This document shows positions 27,023 to 38,179 of a stretch of 64,000 nt of DNA, piece after piece (within the stretch, counting starts at the first letter, position 1; every line of letters begins with the position of its first letter). The notes beneath the pieces were generated by a model. It saw only the letters and a program-made list of their open reading frames with translations, searched no databases and was not told where the DNA came from. The stretch is from contig NZ_CAKXZS010000016.1 of assembly GCF_935822925.1 (NCBI RefSeq), positions 124,001 through 188,000 on the forward strand, written 5' to 3'. The stretch is from Mesorhizobium ventifaucium. GTDB lineage: Bacteria > Pseudomonadota > Alphaproteobacteria > Rhizobiales > Rhizobiaceae. The position numbers and the translations under genes were made by a program.

Positions 27023-28086
27023 CAGCCTGCCTTTGCCATCTGCATCAGCGTCACCCGGCTCTGCAGCCGGCGCTGCGCCTGGTCGACGACGACGGCGACG
27101 ATGATCACGAGGCCCTTGATCACCATCTGCCAGAATGAGCTCACCCCCATCATCACCAGCCCGTCGGAAAGGATACCGATGACGAAGGCGCCGACGATGG
27201 TGCCGCCGATCGTGCCGCGGCCACCCGACATCGAGGTGCCGCCGAGCACCGCCGCGGCGATGGCGTTGAGCTCGAAGCTTTCGCCGGTCGCCGGATGCGA
27301 GGCCATCAGTTCGGACGAGATGATCAGCCCGACGACCGCCGCGCAGAAGCCGGAGAACATGTAGACGAACATCTTCACCATGTTGACCCTGACGCCCGAA
27401 ATCCGCGCCGCCCGTTCGTTGCCGCCGACGGCGAAGATGTGGCGGCCGAGCGGGGTGTATTTCGCCAGATAGGCCGCCCCAACTGCTACGACGACAAGAA
27501 TCCATATCGAGACCGGCAGGCCGAGCAGCCGGCCGGCGCCGAGGAAGCTGAACCCGGTCGTGCCCAGATCGGGCTTGCCGACGAGGTTCGGAAAGGTGCG
27601 GCCATCCGACGACAGCAGCGCCAGGCCGCGTGCGACATAGAGCACGCCGAGCGTGGCGATGAACGGCGCGACATTCAGCCTGGTGATCAGCAATCCGTTG
27701 ACGGCGCCGATCAATATGCCGACCGCCAGCGTGATCAGTGCGATCTCGAAGACGTTGAAATAGATCGTATAGCCGACCTGCAGGTCGATGCCGTTGAGTA
27801 CGAGATAGCCGGCGACCATGCCGCACAGGCCGACGATCGAGCCGACCGAGAGGTCGATGCCTCCGGTGATGATGACGAAGGTCATGCCCATGGCCAGGAA
27901 GGCGTTCAGCGCCACGTGCTTCGACATCAGGATCAGGTTGGCGGCCGACAGGAAATTCGGCGCCGCGATCGAGAAGAAGATCAGAACGGCGATCAACGCG
28001 ATGAACGTCCTCGCCTTCATCAGCGTCAGCAGGACGGAGCCGTTCGAGGCTGAGGCAACCGAAGCCTTGGCCGGGATGTCAGTCAT
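27022..28086 (-). CDS. CUT2 (ribose-type) ABC transporter permease
   Basis: A 354-residue RbsC/BPD_transp_2 membrane protein with about ten hydrophobic segments. The conserved GGIDLSVGSIVGL (after the third segment) and ATLGVLYVARGLAL and LGGTSMSGGRGTIGGT motifs are seen. The start at 28086 overlaps the upstream ATPase gene by eight bases. It should import a pentose-like sugar, by context D-apiose. Confidence 0.86.
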   Translation of the reverse strand: MTDIPAKASVASASNGSVLLTLMKARTFIALIAVLIFFSIAAPNFLSAANLILMSKHVALNAFLAMGMTFVIITGGIDLSVGSIVGLCGMVAGYLVLNGIDLQVGYTIYFNVFEIALITLAVGILIGAVNGLLITRLNVAPFIATLGVLYVARGLALLSSDGRTFPNLVGKPDLGTTGFSFLGAGRLLGLPVSIWILVVVAVGAAYLAKYTPLGRHIFAVGGNERAARISGVRVNMVKMFVYMFSGFCAAVVGLIISSELMASHPATGESFELNAIAAAVLGGTSMSGGRGTIGGTIVGAFVIGILSDGLVMMGVSSFWQMVIKGLVIIVAVVVDQAQRRLQSRVTLMQMAKAG

Positions 28087-29635
28087 GGGCGTGGCTCTCC
28101 GTGTGCGGGACCGGCCCGTGGCCAAGCGCCGATGCGGCGACAAGTGCCGCCTCCGTCGCCTCGGCGCGATCGAACAAGCCGGTCAGTTTTCCATTGCTCA
28201 TCACCGCGATCCGGTCGGACAGCGCCATCACCTCGTCGAGATCGGAGGTGGCGAACAGAATGCCCAGTCCGTCGCGGGACAGTTTGCGCATGGTGCGGAA
28301 GACGTCGGCCTTGGCGCCGACATCGATGCCGCGGCTCGGCTCGTCCATCAGCAGCACCTTTGGTCCGGTGAGCAGCGCCTTGCCGATCACCACCTTCTGC
28401 TGGTTGCCGCCCGACAGCGACGAGACCTCCTGTGCCGGGTCGGCGACCTTGATCGCCAGCTCCCGCACCATCTGCGTCACCGCCTGGTTCTCCTTGGCGC
28501 TGCTGATATGGAACAGGCGCACAAACCGCGACAGGCTGGCCAGCGTCAGATTGCTGGCGACCGAGAGGATCGACACCAGCCCTTCGCGCTGGCGGTCCTC
28601 GGGGATCAGCGCCAGCCCGCGCCGGATGCGCCTCGTGGTGTCGCGTTCTCTGACCTTCTTGCCGGCAATGAAGATCGCCCCGGTGGCATGGCCGTGGCGC
28701 CCCATGATGCAGTCGAACAGCTCGCTGCGCCCGGCGCCCATCAGGCCGTATATGCCGAGGATCTCGCCGGCACGCAGCGACAGCGAGACGTGATCGACCG
28801 CAAGCCCGCCGGTCACGCGCGGCAGGCAGATGTCCTCGGCGCGGAAGATCTCTTCGCCCGGAACATGGCCGTCGGCCTTGGCGAAGTCCTTGGCGTCGGA
28901 GCCGATCATCTGCCGCACGATCCATTGCGTGTCGACGTTTTTCATCTTCTCCTGGCCGGTGATGCGGCCGTCGCGCAGCACGGTGATGGTGTCGCCGATG
29001 CGGATCAGCTCCTCGAGCCGGTGCGAGATGTAGACGATCGCCACGCCGCGCGCCTTGAGGTCGGCGATCACCTTGAACAGGATCTCGACTTCCGCCGCAC
29101 TCAGCGCCGAGGTCGGTTCGTCCATGATCAGGATGCGCGCATCGAGCGAAACCGCCTTGGCAATCTCGACCAGCTGCTGCTGGCCGATGCGCAAATCCTC
29201 GACCAGCATATCCGGCCGGATGCCGGCTTGCAGGCGCTCGAGAAATTCGGCCGCACGTCGCTCCTGTTCCCGGCTGTCAATCTTGCGAAACCGGTTGGTG
29301 ATCTCGCGGGTGGCGAAAATATTCTCGGCGACCGTCAGATTGCCGAACAGGTTCAGCTCCTGGAACACCATGCCGATGCCGCGGTTCACCGCGTCGCCGG
29401 ATGAGGAGAAGGAAACCTCCTCGCCCTCCAGCAGGATGCGGCCGAGCGTCGGCTGTTCGACGCCGGCGATGATCTTCATCAGCGTCGATTTGCCGGCGCC
29501 GTTTTCGCCGACCAGCACGTTGACGGCGCCCTTGCGCACCTCGAAATTCGCGCGCTTGACCGCGACTGTGCCAGAATAGACCTTGGAGACGTCTTCCAGC
29601 TTCAGGATGACATCTTGATCGCCGGCGGCAGTCAT
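28079..29635 (-). CDS. CUT2 (ribose-type) ABC transporter ATPase, duplicated domains
   Basis: A 518-residue RbsA/MglA-type protein with two ATPase halves. The first has VGENGAGKST, IGQQQLVEIAKA as signature region and LIMDEPTSAL; the second has the usual degenerate Walker A (GLMGAGRSEL), LSGGNQQK and LLMDEPSRGIDVG. These differences between halves are normal for the family. The ATG overlaps the DUF2291 gene stop by four bases. It energises the sugar importer. Confidence 0.88.
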   Translation of the reverse strand: MTAAGDQDVILKLEDVSKVYSGTVAVKRANFEVRKGAVNVLVGENGAGKSTLMKIIAGVEQPTLGRILLEGEEVSFSSSGDAVNRGIGMVFQELNLFGNLTVAENIFATREITNRFRKIDSREQERRAAEFLERLQAGIRPDMLVEDLRIGQQQLVEIAKAVSLDARILIMDEPTSALSAAEVEILFKVIADLKARGVAIVYISHRLEELIRIGDTITVLRDGRITGQEKMKNVDTQWIVRQMIGSDAKDFAKADGHVPGEEIFRAEDICLPRVTGGLAVDHVSLSLRAGEILGIYGLMGAGRSELFDCIMGRHGHATGAIFIAGKKVRERDTTRRIRRGLALIPEDRQREGLVSILSVASNLTLASLSRFVRLFHISSAKENQAVTQMVRELAIKVADPAQEVSSLSGGNQQKVVIGKALLTGPKVLLMDEPSRGIDVGAKADVFRTMRKLSRDGLGILFATSDLDEVMALSDRIAVMSNGKLTGLFDRAEATEAALVAASALGHGPVPHTESHAHD

Positions 29636-30276
29636 GGCTTCGGCCCGATCTCTGCCTCCGCCGGGGTCACCAGCGGCAAGTCCTGGCCACTGCCCATGAC
29701 ATAAGCGCCGACGACCCTGACGCTGCGGCCCTCCAGCGCTTCGCGCGGCAGCTTGGAGAGCACCGTCTTGTCGGCATGGATGTTGAACGCCTTGCCGAAC
29801 TGGGCGAAGTCGATCTGATTGGTGAAATCGTTGAACTGGATGAAGTCGAGGCTGTCGCGCAGCGCGGTGCCACGCATCGCGGGTCCGATCTGCACCCGCG
29901 CATCCGCCTTGCCGTCACCGTCGGCATCGACATCCATGGTTGCCGCGCGTGACTGTGTGTTCGCCGCAACAATCTTGCCTTCGAGGCGAACCGCGAAGGT
30001 CCACGGCGAATTCGCCTGCTTCCTGGGATTGCCATACTTGGCGCCGGCGGCGGCAGGATCGGCTTTCGCCAGGGCGTGAACCTCGGGAAACGATCCGGCC
30101 TTCTGTTTGACATAGGGCACCACCTTGGCAGCCCAGATATCGCCGACCATCTTGTCCGCATCGAAGGCCGGTGCATTGCCGCCATCTTCCGCGGACGGTG
30201 TCGGCAGGATCTTGCAGGCGGTCAGGCTGATGCCAAATATCACGGCAACGGTCGGCCAAGTCAGCTTGTTCAACAT
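29632..30276 (-). CDS. DUF2291 family lipoprotein in sugar ABC operon
   Basis: A 214-residue protein if begun at the ATG at 30276. The N-terminus is a lipoprotein signal with lipobox LTAC (Cys about residue 21). The body includes NSPWTFAVRLEGKIVAANTQSR and FNDFTNQIDFAQFGKAFN, typical of the DUF2291 family that accompanies ribose-type importers in rhizobia. The function is unknown; an accessory periplasmic role at the inner membrane is inferred from the lipobox and operon position between binding protein and ATPase. Confidence 0.78.
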   Translation of the reverse strand: MLNKLTWPTVAVIFGISLTACKILPTPSAEDGGNAPAFDADKMVGDIWAAKVVPYVKQKAGSFPEVHALAKADPAAAGAKYGNPRKQANSPWTFAVRLEGKIVAANTQSRAATMDVDADGDGKADARVQIGPAMRGTALRDSLDFIQFNDFTNQIDFAQFGKAFNIHADKTVLSKLPREALEGRSVRVVGAYVMGSGQDLPLVTPAEAEIGPKP

Positions 30277-30320
30277 GTCGGCTTGTTCGGCATGGCGGTC
30301 AGGGCACCCACGAAATGAAA

Positions 30321-30351
30321 GCAAGGGACGAGCCGGGAGCTCGTCCCTTGC
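30321..30351 (-). terminator. hairpin between binding-protein and DUF2291 genes
   Basis: A perfect 12-bp stem GCAAGGGACGAG (30321-30332) / CTCGTCCCTTGC (30340-30351) with a 7-base loop lies 19 bases after the binding-protein gene ends (reading leftward). There is no T-run. It probably stabilises the binding-protein message or gives partial termination, as also seen in the ery transporter. Confidence 0.65.
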
Positions 30352-30369
30352 GATTGATGTCACACCGGC

Positions 30370-31885
<1,516 letters not shown>

Positions 31886-33664
31886 ATGACTTTCGTGCAG
31901 AGTTTCAGGCCGCCATCCTGCAGCCCCGCGCCAAGCTTTTCTGACCGACGACATTTGGCTTCATTGCGTGGCATGTGCGGCAGGAGCTGCAGCGCCATTC
32001 TGTGCCTCATTTCGTTGTGTATCATCCTGCTGCTGGGATCTGCAGCACACGGTCGGCCGAAGGCTGACGACAGACTTGCCCCGCGAGACACGATCGAACT
32101 GCACGTTTGGCAATGGACTGCCTTGCGCGATGGCGTTCTGGAAGCGTTGCAGCTCAACCATACTTTCACTATCGACTCGACTGGCACGCTTGACCTTCCA
32201 TTGATCGGGAGCATTGCCGCCGCAGGTCTGCGTGAGGAAGAGCTGGCAAAGCTGATTTCCGATCGCTTGCAAGCCAGGAGCGGCCGTCAAGAACGGGCTG
32301 ACATAACCGTCAAACTGATACAAAATTCGGCTTCTGATCTCACAGGTTCGGTGGAGGTCAAACAAGAAGCGCCCGAACCGCCGGCGGACGCAGCCAGCGA
32401 CGGCTCTTCGGCCGTGGCTTCGCAACGCGCCAGTGTCGAGAACGGCCAGGCCGAGGCGCAACCGAGCGTGCGCGGTCCCCACACACCCTGGCAGCCTGCA
32501 GCGGAGCAACAGCAAGCTCTGCAAGGGGCATTGCTGAATGAGCTGTCCGCCGCTCGCATGGAAATTGCGGCAGCTCGTGAGGAAGCACTTGCGGCTCGCC
32601 AGACTGCTCGCAACGATGCCGTCCGACATAATCAGAACCTTGCGACGGCGCGTCAACGGGCTGACGCCTTGGTGCGGGAACTCGATGCGGTGCGGACTGA
32701 CCGCGGCACACTGGAACAGCAGCTCTTTGCGGCGCTGAGGGAAGTCGACACGCTCAGGAAGAGCGTGCCGCCGGCTCGCGGTGACCATGACGGCCGCAAA
32801 TTGGCGGCGGCGCGAGCGGAACTGGCCGTGATGCAGCGCGGCGCCCGCGACGCCAGCGCGCAGGCGCGTGCGGTAGCCGACATGATGGCTGAACAAGGAC
32901 AGGCCCTAAAACAGCAGCGGCGAAGAGCCGAAGAGCTCGCGCTTGATCTGGAAGTGGCGCAACGCGAAGTCAAAGGCTTGAAGGCCAAAGCCATTCTCGC
33001 CGATCACGAGAAGGCCGCCATGCTTGAAGCGCGTCACTCTATGGAGGCCTCTGTGGCAGAGGCGCAGCGAGCGCTTGATGAAGAGCGGCACAAGGCTGAG
33101 CGCTTCCAACACGAACTCACCGCGGCGCGCCAGACTATCGACGCGCTTAAGGCAAGCGCGGATCTGGCTGTGGCCGCGCGCACCAGCGCCATCAGGGAAC
33201 GACAGGTGGCAGAGGCGGCTTTAAAGCGAACTGGCGACGCACTCGAACTGGAGCGCGAACGGGCAGATTCAGCTGCGCGTGATCTCGACAGCGCCCGCCG
33301 GGAACGCGACGCGGCAAAGCAGGAAGCGAGCCGCGTCTCGATGGATCTGAGCGTGGCGTTGGAGCAAGAGCGCAACAAAGCCATCGGCCTGGCCCGCGAG
33401 CTCAGCGCTGCGCGTAAGGCGATTGACATTGAAAAGGCCCGGGATGAGCGTCGCACCGAGCGTATCAACCGCGATCCGAAAGCGCGTGCCGGCGCAACTT
33501 CGCGTGCAGATGTGTCCGTGCGCTCGCGACCAGCCCGTCAATCGGGGTTGCGGGAAAACCACAAAGTGAAGGCCAAAAGACCATCGCGACCAGTCCTGGT
33601 GGCGACCATCGCGCTTCCCGACGCGTTGCTCCCGACGCGGCCGCCGAAGCTCGGCGCTCACTAG
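31886..33664 (+). CDS. polysaccharide-export domain protein with long coiled coil
   Basis: A 592-residue protein. A hydrophobic segment at residues about 36-54 looks like a signal or anchor. Residues about 62-150 resemble the Wza/ExoF polysaccharide-export domain (LAPRDTIELHVWQW, then FTIDSTGTLDLPLIGSIAAAGL). The next 380 residues are rich in Ala, Arg and Glu with heptad-like spacing, predicting a long coiled coil, and the tail is basic. Normal export proteins are about 180-420 residues and do not have such a coil. GGTGAGG precedes the ATG. Its codon and sequence style differ from the metabolic genes on both sides, with which it has no obvious link. Confidence 0.65.
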   Translation: MTFVQSFRPPSCSPAPSFSDRRHLASLRGMCGRSCSAILCLISLCIILLLGSAAHGRPKADDRLAPRDTIELHVWQWTALRDGVLEALQLNHTFTIDSTGTLDLPLIGSIAAAGLREEELAKLISDRLQARSGRQERADITVKLIQNSASDLTGSVEVKQEAPEPPADAASDGSSAVASQRASVENGQAEAQPSVRGPHTPWQPAAEQQQALQGALLNELSAARMEIAAAREEALAARQTARNDAVRHNQNLATARQRADALVRELDAVRTDRGTLEQQLFAALREVDTLRKSVPPARGDHDGRKLAAARAELAVMQRGARDASAQARAVADMMAEQGQALKQQRRRAEELALDLEVAQREVKGLKAKAILADHEKAAMLEARHSMEASVAEAQRALDEERHKAERFQHELTAARQTIDALKASADLAVAARTSAIRERQVAEAALKRTGDALELERERADSAARDLDSARRERDAAKQEASRVSMDLSVALEQERNKAIGLARELSAARKAIDIEKARDERRTERINRDPKARAGATSRADVSVRSRPARQSGLRENHKVKAKRPSRPVLVATIALPDALLPTRPPKLGAH

Positions 33665-33724
33665 CGAGGGCTGATCGTGAAGGGCATTTCCGTGGACCGA
33701 GATACATGCCGCAGGAGGAGTATA

Positions 33725-34486
33725 ATGATGAACAAATACGTCGCAGCCGCATTGACAGTCGCGATCGCAATTGGCCCTGCCTCGGCTCTTGAGGCGGGGC
33801 TTGGTGGTAAACTTGGCGGTGTCGGGGTCGGTGCTGGCCTTAGCGCCGGCTCGAAAGGCGCCTCTGTGGCGGGCGGCTCGAGCGTCGACGGAGTAGGGGG
33901 AGCAAGCCTTGGCGGATCGCTCGGCGCGGGCAACGGATCGCTCGGTGCCGGACTTGGCGTCAGCGGCAACCTCGGCGGCGCAAGCGGGGGCCTATCCACA
34001 GGTGTCGGGGTGGGCGACCGTTCGTCCCCATCGGCCACCGCTCCAGGAGGTAAGCTAGGCAACCCGGCCCTGGGCGCCGGCCAAGCCGCGAGCAGCAATG
34101 CCGGCGTCACGCCAGCCACTACCAAGGCCATGGCCGCGAGACAATTCGCCATCCTGCCGCGCAAGCTCAGGCCTTCCGGAACTGGTCGCGACGCGTTGGC
34201 GCCGAACACCTATGGCTATCCGTTTATGGCGCCACTGAAAGCCAAACCCGGTATCCCACCAGCTGTGGTGCGCGCCTGCCGCACGGCGATCGCGTCGGCC
34301 GCGGCGCCGCTTGGCGCCGTGCGTGTTCAAGCGGTAAGCGCAGGTGCGTTGCAGCAATTTCGGGGCGCACTCACGGCGCGGATCGAGGTGCGCATACACT
34401 ATGCAAGACAAGGCGGCGTCGAGGTTCGGCAGGCGCGAGTCGGCTGTCGCCTCGATGCGGCGGGCAGGGTCACCGCGGTGACATAG
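33725..34486 (+). CDS. secreted Gly/Ala/Ser-rich protein of unknown function
   Basis: A 253-residue protein with a Sec signal peptide (about residues 1-22, ending ASALEAG). Residues about 24-130 are low-complexity Gly/Ala/Ser repeats (GLGGKLGGVGVGAGLS and similar). A C-terminal region from about 150 to 253 is normal in composition and has two Cys residues. GGAGGAG lies at 33714-33720, so either ATG at 33725 or 33728 could be used. It follows the export-domain gene by 60 bases on the same strand. I do not recognise the function; a surface or matrix protein is possible. Confidence 0.6.
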   Translation: MMNKYVAAALTVAIAIGPASALEAGLGGKLGGVGVGAGLSAGSKGASVAGGSSVDGVGGASLGGSLGAGNGSLGAGLGVSGNLGGASGGLSTGVGVGDRSSPSATAPGGKLGNPALGAGQAASSNAGVTPATTKAMAARQFAILPRKLRPSGTGRDALAPNTYGYPFMAPLKAKPGIPPAVVRACRTAIASAAAPLGAVRVQAVSAGALQQFRGALTARIEVRIHYARQGGVEVRQARVGCRLDAAGRVTAVT

Positions 34487-34558
34487 GACGCGCCTGGCGC
34501 AAATCAATCAATTATAAGCCGGCTCAATATTATTCCATGATTTTCGGCGGCTTCCGCC

Positions 34559-35386
34559 TCAGGTGATGCGCTGGATGCTCGCTGCAATCTCTTCCGGCTC
34601 GAAGACCCGCTTCCAGTCTTCGCGCATCAGCACCGGCTTTCCGAACTCGATGGCCTTGTTGCAGGCGTCGGAGAACACGCCCTTGGTCTCGCCGAAGATG
34701 ACGGCGCCGAGCACATTCATATGGCCAAGCAGGAAGTCGAGCGCGGCCTGCTGGTCGACTCCGCGCGCGACGACCTCATCGACGGCTTCCTTCATGACGA
34801 CCAGCAGCGAAGCGCAGACGGTCTCCGAAAGGCCCGGCTCGAGCAGCGCCATCTGGTCGACCGTGACGCGATGCGACCGCATCACCGGGGCCCAGATGAT
34901 TTTGGCGATCGCTTCGCCCTTGGCGAAATCCTCCTCCGGTCCCTGCATCAGCGCGCTGACCATATGCTGCTTGGCCTTGACGCCGCCGAAATAGTCCTTC
35001 TTGGCCGCCATGTCGGTCTCGTCGTTGAAGATCGGCGGATGGCAGGGATGGGTGACGAAATAGGTCAGGTCCGGCCGCTTCGGCAAATGACCGGCGAAAG
35101 GCGCTGCGGCGTCGAGCACGACTACCATGGTGCCGGACGCAAGCTTGCCCTCGATGCTGGCCGCAACCTTGCCGATATGGGTGTCGGGAACCGCTAGGAT
35201 CACCACCTCGGCACCGTTCAGCGCTTCATCGGCGCTGACCGCCTCGATGCCCAGCCCGGTCTTCAGCCGCTCGCGGCCGGCGTCGCTGACCTCGACATGG
35301 CGTATGATGTAGGGAGAGCCGCGAAAATTGGTCGACAGGCGGTAACCCATTTTGCCGCCGGCACCAAACAGCGCAATCGTTGTCAT
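34559..35386 (-). CDS. apnO: probable D-apionate oxidoisomerase (KPR/PGDH-C domain protein)
   Basis: A 275-residue protein with an N-terminal NAD(P) Rossmann motif (IALFGAGGKMGYRLS, residues 4-18) and a C-terminal phosphogluconate-dehydrogenase-like helical domain (MALLEPGLSETVCASLL). Motifs THPCHPPIF and VTVDQMALLEPG fit the ApnO family, which turns D-apionate into 3-oxo-isoapionate. It is monocistronic here and an inverted repeat identical in layout to the one upstream of the importer lies 55 bases before its ATG. It supplies the substrate of the DUF1537 kinase at 22.3 kb. Confidence 0.75.
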   Translation of the reverse strand: MTTIALFGAGGKMGYRLSTNFRGSPYIIRHVEVSDAGRERLKTGLGIEAVSADEALNGAEVVILAVPDTHIGKVAASIEGKLASGTMVVVLDAAAPFAGHLPKRPDLTYFVTHPCHPPIFNDETDMAAKKDYFGGVKAKQHMVSALMQGPEEDFAKGEAIAKIIWAPVMRSHRVTVDQMALLEPGLSETVCASLLVVMKEAVDEVVARGVDQQAALDFLLGHMNVLGAVIFGETKGVFSDACNKAIEFGKPVLMREDWKRVFEPEEIAASIQRIT

Positions 35387-35440
35387 CTAGCCGTACTCCT
35401 GCTCTCCAACGATGGCCCTGCCGATCGTCACCTTAGTAAC

Positions 35441-35459
35441 TGGTATAATCACACTACCA
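35441..35459 (-). promoter_or_regulatory. operator-like site 3 of the apiose regulon
   Basis: TGGTATAATCACACTACCA is an inverted repeat TGGTA-N9-TACCA (TGGT-N11-ACCA). It shares TGGTATAAT and the ACCA end with site 2. It lies 55 bases upstream of the apnO-like gene, in the 294-base region between that gene and mtnA. I see no gene in this region. Confidence 0.65.
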
Positions 35460-35680
35460 AGGATTGGCAATCCGATTTGGGACGAACGCGTTCACGAGAG
35501 CCAATTCCGCAGTTCCGTCGTTGGACCAGCAGGTGGCGGCCCTGTCGGATCATGCGGTGGAGCGACATCGCATTTGGCATTGCCCGCAAGGCCGGATCTT
35601 TGCAGGGGTCCGGCGAGCCGTCAGTCTTGATGTTTAAGGGCCCGCCGCCAACCGTTTCAGCAGTAACCCTGGGAGCAGGA

Positions 35681-36775
35681 TCATCCCCGTCCGGGAAACA
35701 TCGCCTTCAAGCCGTCGCGCGAAGCCTTGGCGACGCCGCGCTCGGTGATCAATCCGGTGACCAGCCGCGCCGGTGTCACGTCGAAGGCCGGGTTTGCCGC
35801 GGGCGTCGTCTCCGGCGAGATGCGGACCTGCGCAATCTCGCCATTCGCGCTCTTGCCCCAGACCAGCGAGACCTCGTCGCCGGAGCGCTGTTCGATCGGG
35901 ATTTCGGCCAGCCCGTCACCAACCGTCCAGTCGATGGTCGGCGACGGGAGCGCGACGTAGAACGGCACGTCGTTGTCGGCAGCGGCCAGCGCCTTCAGAT
36001 AGGTGCCGATCTTGTTGCAGACATCGCCGGCGGCGGTGGTGCGGTCGGTGCCGACGATGACCATGTCGATCTGGCCGCGCTGCATCAGATGGCCGCCGGC
36101 ATTGTCGACGATCAGCGTATGGGGCACGCCGTGGCCGGCCATCTCCCACGCGGTCAACTGGGCGCCCTGGTTGCGCGGGCGGGTTTCGTCGACATAGACG
36201 TGAACGGGAATGCCGGCTTCCGTTGCAAGATAGATCGGCGCCGTGGCGGTGCCGTAGTCGACGGTGGCCAGCCAGCCGGCGTTGCAGTGGGTCAGGATGT
36301 TGACCGGCTCGCCCGGTTTTTTGCACGCCGCGATTTCCCTGATGATTTCGAGCCCGTTGACGCCGATGGCGCGGTTGAGGCCGACATCCTCGTCGGCGAT
36401 TTCGCCGGCGCGCCGGTAAGCAGCCTCGGCGCGATGTCCAGATGGAAGCGGCCGCAGGAAATTGCGCATCTCATCAAGCGCCCAGCGCAGATTGATCGCC
36501 GTCGGGCGGGTTTCGTGCAAGACCTCCCAGACGCCGTCGAGTGCCGCATCGGAAGGGTCGTCGGCCATCTGCATGGCGACGCCATAGGCCGCGGTGACGC
36601 CGATCAGCGGCGCGCCGCGTACCCACATGTCGCGGATCGCCGTGGCGATGCCGGCAACGGTGTCGACTTTTTCGACGCGGAAATCATGCGGCAGCCAGCG
36701 CTGGTCGATGATCTCCACCGAACGCCCGTCGTCGCTCAGCCAGATGGTGCGGTAGTGGCGGTCGCCGACGTTCAA
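35681..36775 (-). CDS. mtnA: S-methyl-5-thioribose-1-phosphate isomerase
   Basis: A 364-residue MtnA/eIF2B-related isomerase. [16 protein letters not shown], the catalytic Cys in [11 protein letters not shown] and Asp in [13 protein letters not shown] are all present. The start is a TTG at 36775, whose bases overlap the mtnK stop, with GGGAG eight bases upstream. It converts 5-methylthioribose 1-phosphate to 5-methylthioribulose 1-phosphate. MtnA-like enzymes can also isomerise 5-deoxyribose 1-phosphate. No mtnB, mtnC or mtnD genes were found in the window, so the full methionine salvage route is not encoded here. Confidence 0.9.
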   Translation of the reverse strand: MNVGDRHYRTIWLSDDGRSVEIIDQRWLPHDFRVEKVDTVAGIATAIRDMWVRGAPLIGVTAAYGVAMQMADDPSDAALDGVWEVLHETRPTAINLRWALDEMRNFLRPLPSGHRAEAAYRRAGEIADEDVGLNRAIGVNGLEIIREIAACKKPGEPVNILTHCNAGWLATVDYGTATAPIYLATEAGIPVHVYVDETRPRNQGAQLTAWEMAGHGVPHTLIVDNAGGHLMQRGQIDMVIVGTDRTTAAGDVCNKIGTYLKALAAADNDVPFYVALPSPTIDWTVGDGLAEIPIEQRSGDEVSLVWGKSANGEIAQVRISPETTPAANPAFDVTPARLVTGLITERGVAKASRDGLKAMFPGRG

Positions 36776-38043
36776 ATTCTGTTCTCCCGTTCGATCAGCG
36801 CGGCCAATTTGCTGACCTCATCGATGCTGTGGATCTGGCGCCGGTTGACGGCGATATGACGGCCGAATTTCAGCGCCTTTGCCTCACATGTGGCGCGCAG
36901 ATCGGCGTCGGCAATGGTCTCGAAATCGGCATTGTGCGCGAGGCCAAGAATGCGCCGGTGCACCTCGACGCCGGCAAAACCCAGCATGTCGGTCCAGATC
37001 TGGTGCAGCATGTGGTCGAGCGCCTGCTCGGCGCCGAGCCTGTCGCCCTGGTCCTCGAACAGGCTTTTCTGGTAGAGCATGCCGGTGCGCTCGGTTCGCC
37101 ACAGATGCGAGAACTCGCTGCGGAATACCGACCATGTCTCGACCGTCACGTCGAGCAGATAGGCGCGCATGGCGTCGCGCTTGCCGTTCTGCTCGTGACC
37201 GCGCTGCGAGAAGAACGCCATCCAGAAATTGGCGAGCAGCATGCCGACGTCGAAGGCGATCGGGCCGTAGAAAGCGAATTCCGGATCGATCATCCGCGTT
37301 TCTGCCTCGGTGACCATGATCGAGCCGGAATGCAGGTCGCCATGCAGCAGCGTCTCCGCATTGGCCGCAAAGATATGCTTCAGCCGCTGCGCCTCGACCT
37401 TGAGGTCGCGGTCGGCGCGCAACTCTGCGACGATGCTGTCGAGCTGCGGGCTCGTATGCCGGTTCATCTTGGCGTCGAAATACGGGTCCGAGAACACCAG
37501 GTTCTCGGTGATGTCGCAGAGCTCGACATTGTCGGCGAACAGCGCCAGATCGGCCTTGCGATCCTTGGTCGCCATATGCAGGTCGGAGCCGCGAAACAGG
37601 GTGCGGGCCATGAACAGGCCGATGTCTCTCGCGATGTTCGGCAGTTGCCGGCCCTCGATCAGCGCCCGCCGCAGGATGATGTGCGGCGACAGATACTCCA
37701 TGATGATCAGCGCCTGGCCTTCGTCGAAGTGATGGATATCAGGCACCGAGCCCGGCGCTCTCGCTTGTTGCCGCGTCAGGGCGTGATATTCGAAGAAGGA
37801 ACGTTTCAGCGGCAGCGGCCAGCTGTCGCCGACCAGGCGGACATAGGGCAGGGCCTGCTTGACGACGGCCGCTCCCTGCGCACCCTCGACGATGAACACC
37901 AGGTTCAGATTGCCGTCGCCGACCTCGCGAACTTTCCAGCGGCTCGTGTCCTTGCCGATATGCGAGCACAGCGCCTGGTTGGCGCCGAGGCGTGCTGCCA
38001 GGGTGTCGACCGACAGTGCTTCGAACGGCAATTTCCCAGTCAT
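36772..38043 (-). CDS. mtnK: S-methyl-5-thioribose kinase
   Basis: A 423-residue kinase of the choline-kinase/aminoglycoside phosphotransferase fold. The catalytic loop [13 protein letters not shown] and the metal-binding [17 protein letters not shown] are characteristic of MtnK. The ATG at 38043 has GGGAGG six bases upstream and is preferred to the GTG at 38049. It makes 5-methylthioribose 1-phosphate for MtnA, with which it overlaps. It is divergent from an ABC importer, suggesting that the thioribose or a related sugar is taken up from outside. Confidence 0.9.
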   Translation of the reverse strand: MTGKLPFEALSVDTLAARLGANQALCSHIGKDTSRWKVREVGDGNLNLVFIVEGAQGAAVVKQALPYVRLVGDSWPLPLKRSFFEYHALTRQQARAPGSVPDIHHFDEGQALIIMEYLSPHIILRRALIEGRQLPNIARDIGLFMARTLFRGSDLHMATKDRKADLALFADNVELCDITENLVFSDPYFDAKMNRHTSPQLDSIVAELRADRDLKVEAQRLKHIFAANAETLLHGDLHSGSIMVTEAETRMIDPEFAFYGPIAFDVGMLLANFWMAFFSQRGHEQNGKRDAMRAYLLDVTVETWSVFRSEFSHLWRTERTGMLYQKSLFEDQGDRLGAEQALDHMLHQIWTDMLGFAGVEVHRRILGLAHNADFETIADADLRATCEAKALKFGRHIAVNRRQIHSIDEVSKLAALIERENRI

Positions 38044-38114
38044 CCTCACCCTCCCGCTGATGTGCTCCCATCATAGTGGGCCCAAGGCGGTTGGTCCAAG
38101 CTAGGAAGCTCTCT

Positions 38115-38143
38115 GGCAATTGTCAATCGTGTTGACAATTGCC
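38115..38143. promoter_or_regulatory. perfect 12-bp inverted repeat in the mtnK/importer divergent promoter
   Basis: GGCAATTGTCAA (38115-38126) and TTGACAATTGCC (38132-38143) flank a 5-base spacer. It sits 72 bases from mtnK and 37 bases from the ATPase gene start. Between divergent genes it is far more likely an operator than a terminator. No regulator gene is adjacent, so the protein that binds it must be encoded elsewhere. Confidence 0.7.
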
Positions 38144-38179
38144 GGAACAGCCCATAGCGTCGTCGCCAGGGAGGAACGA

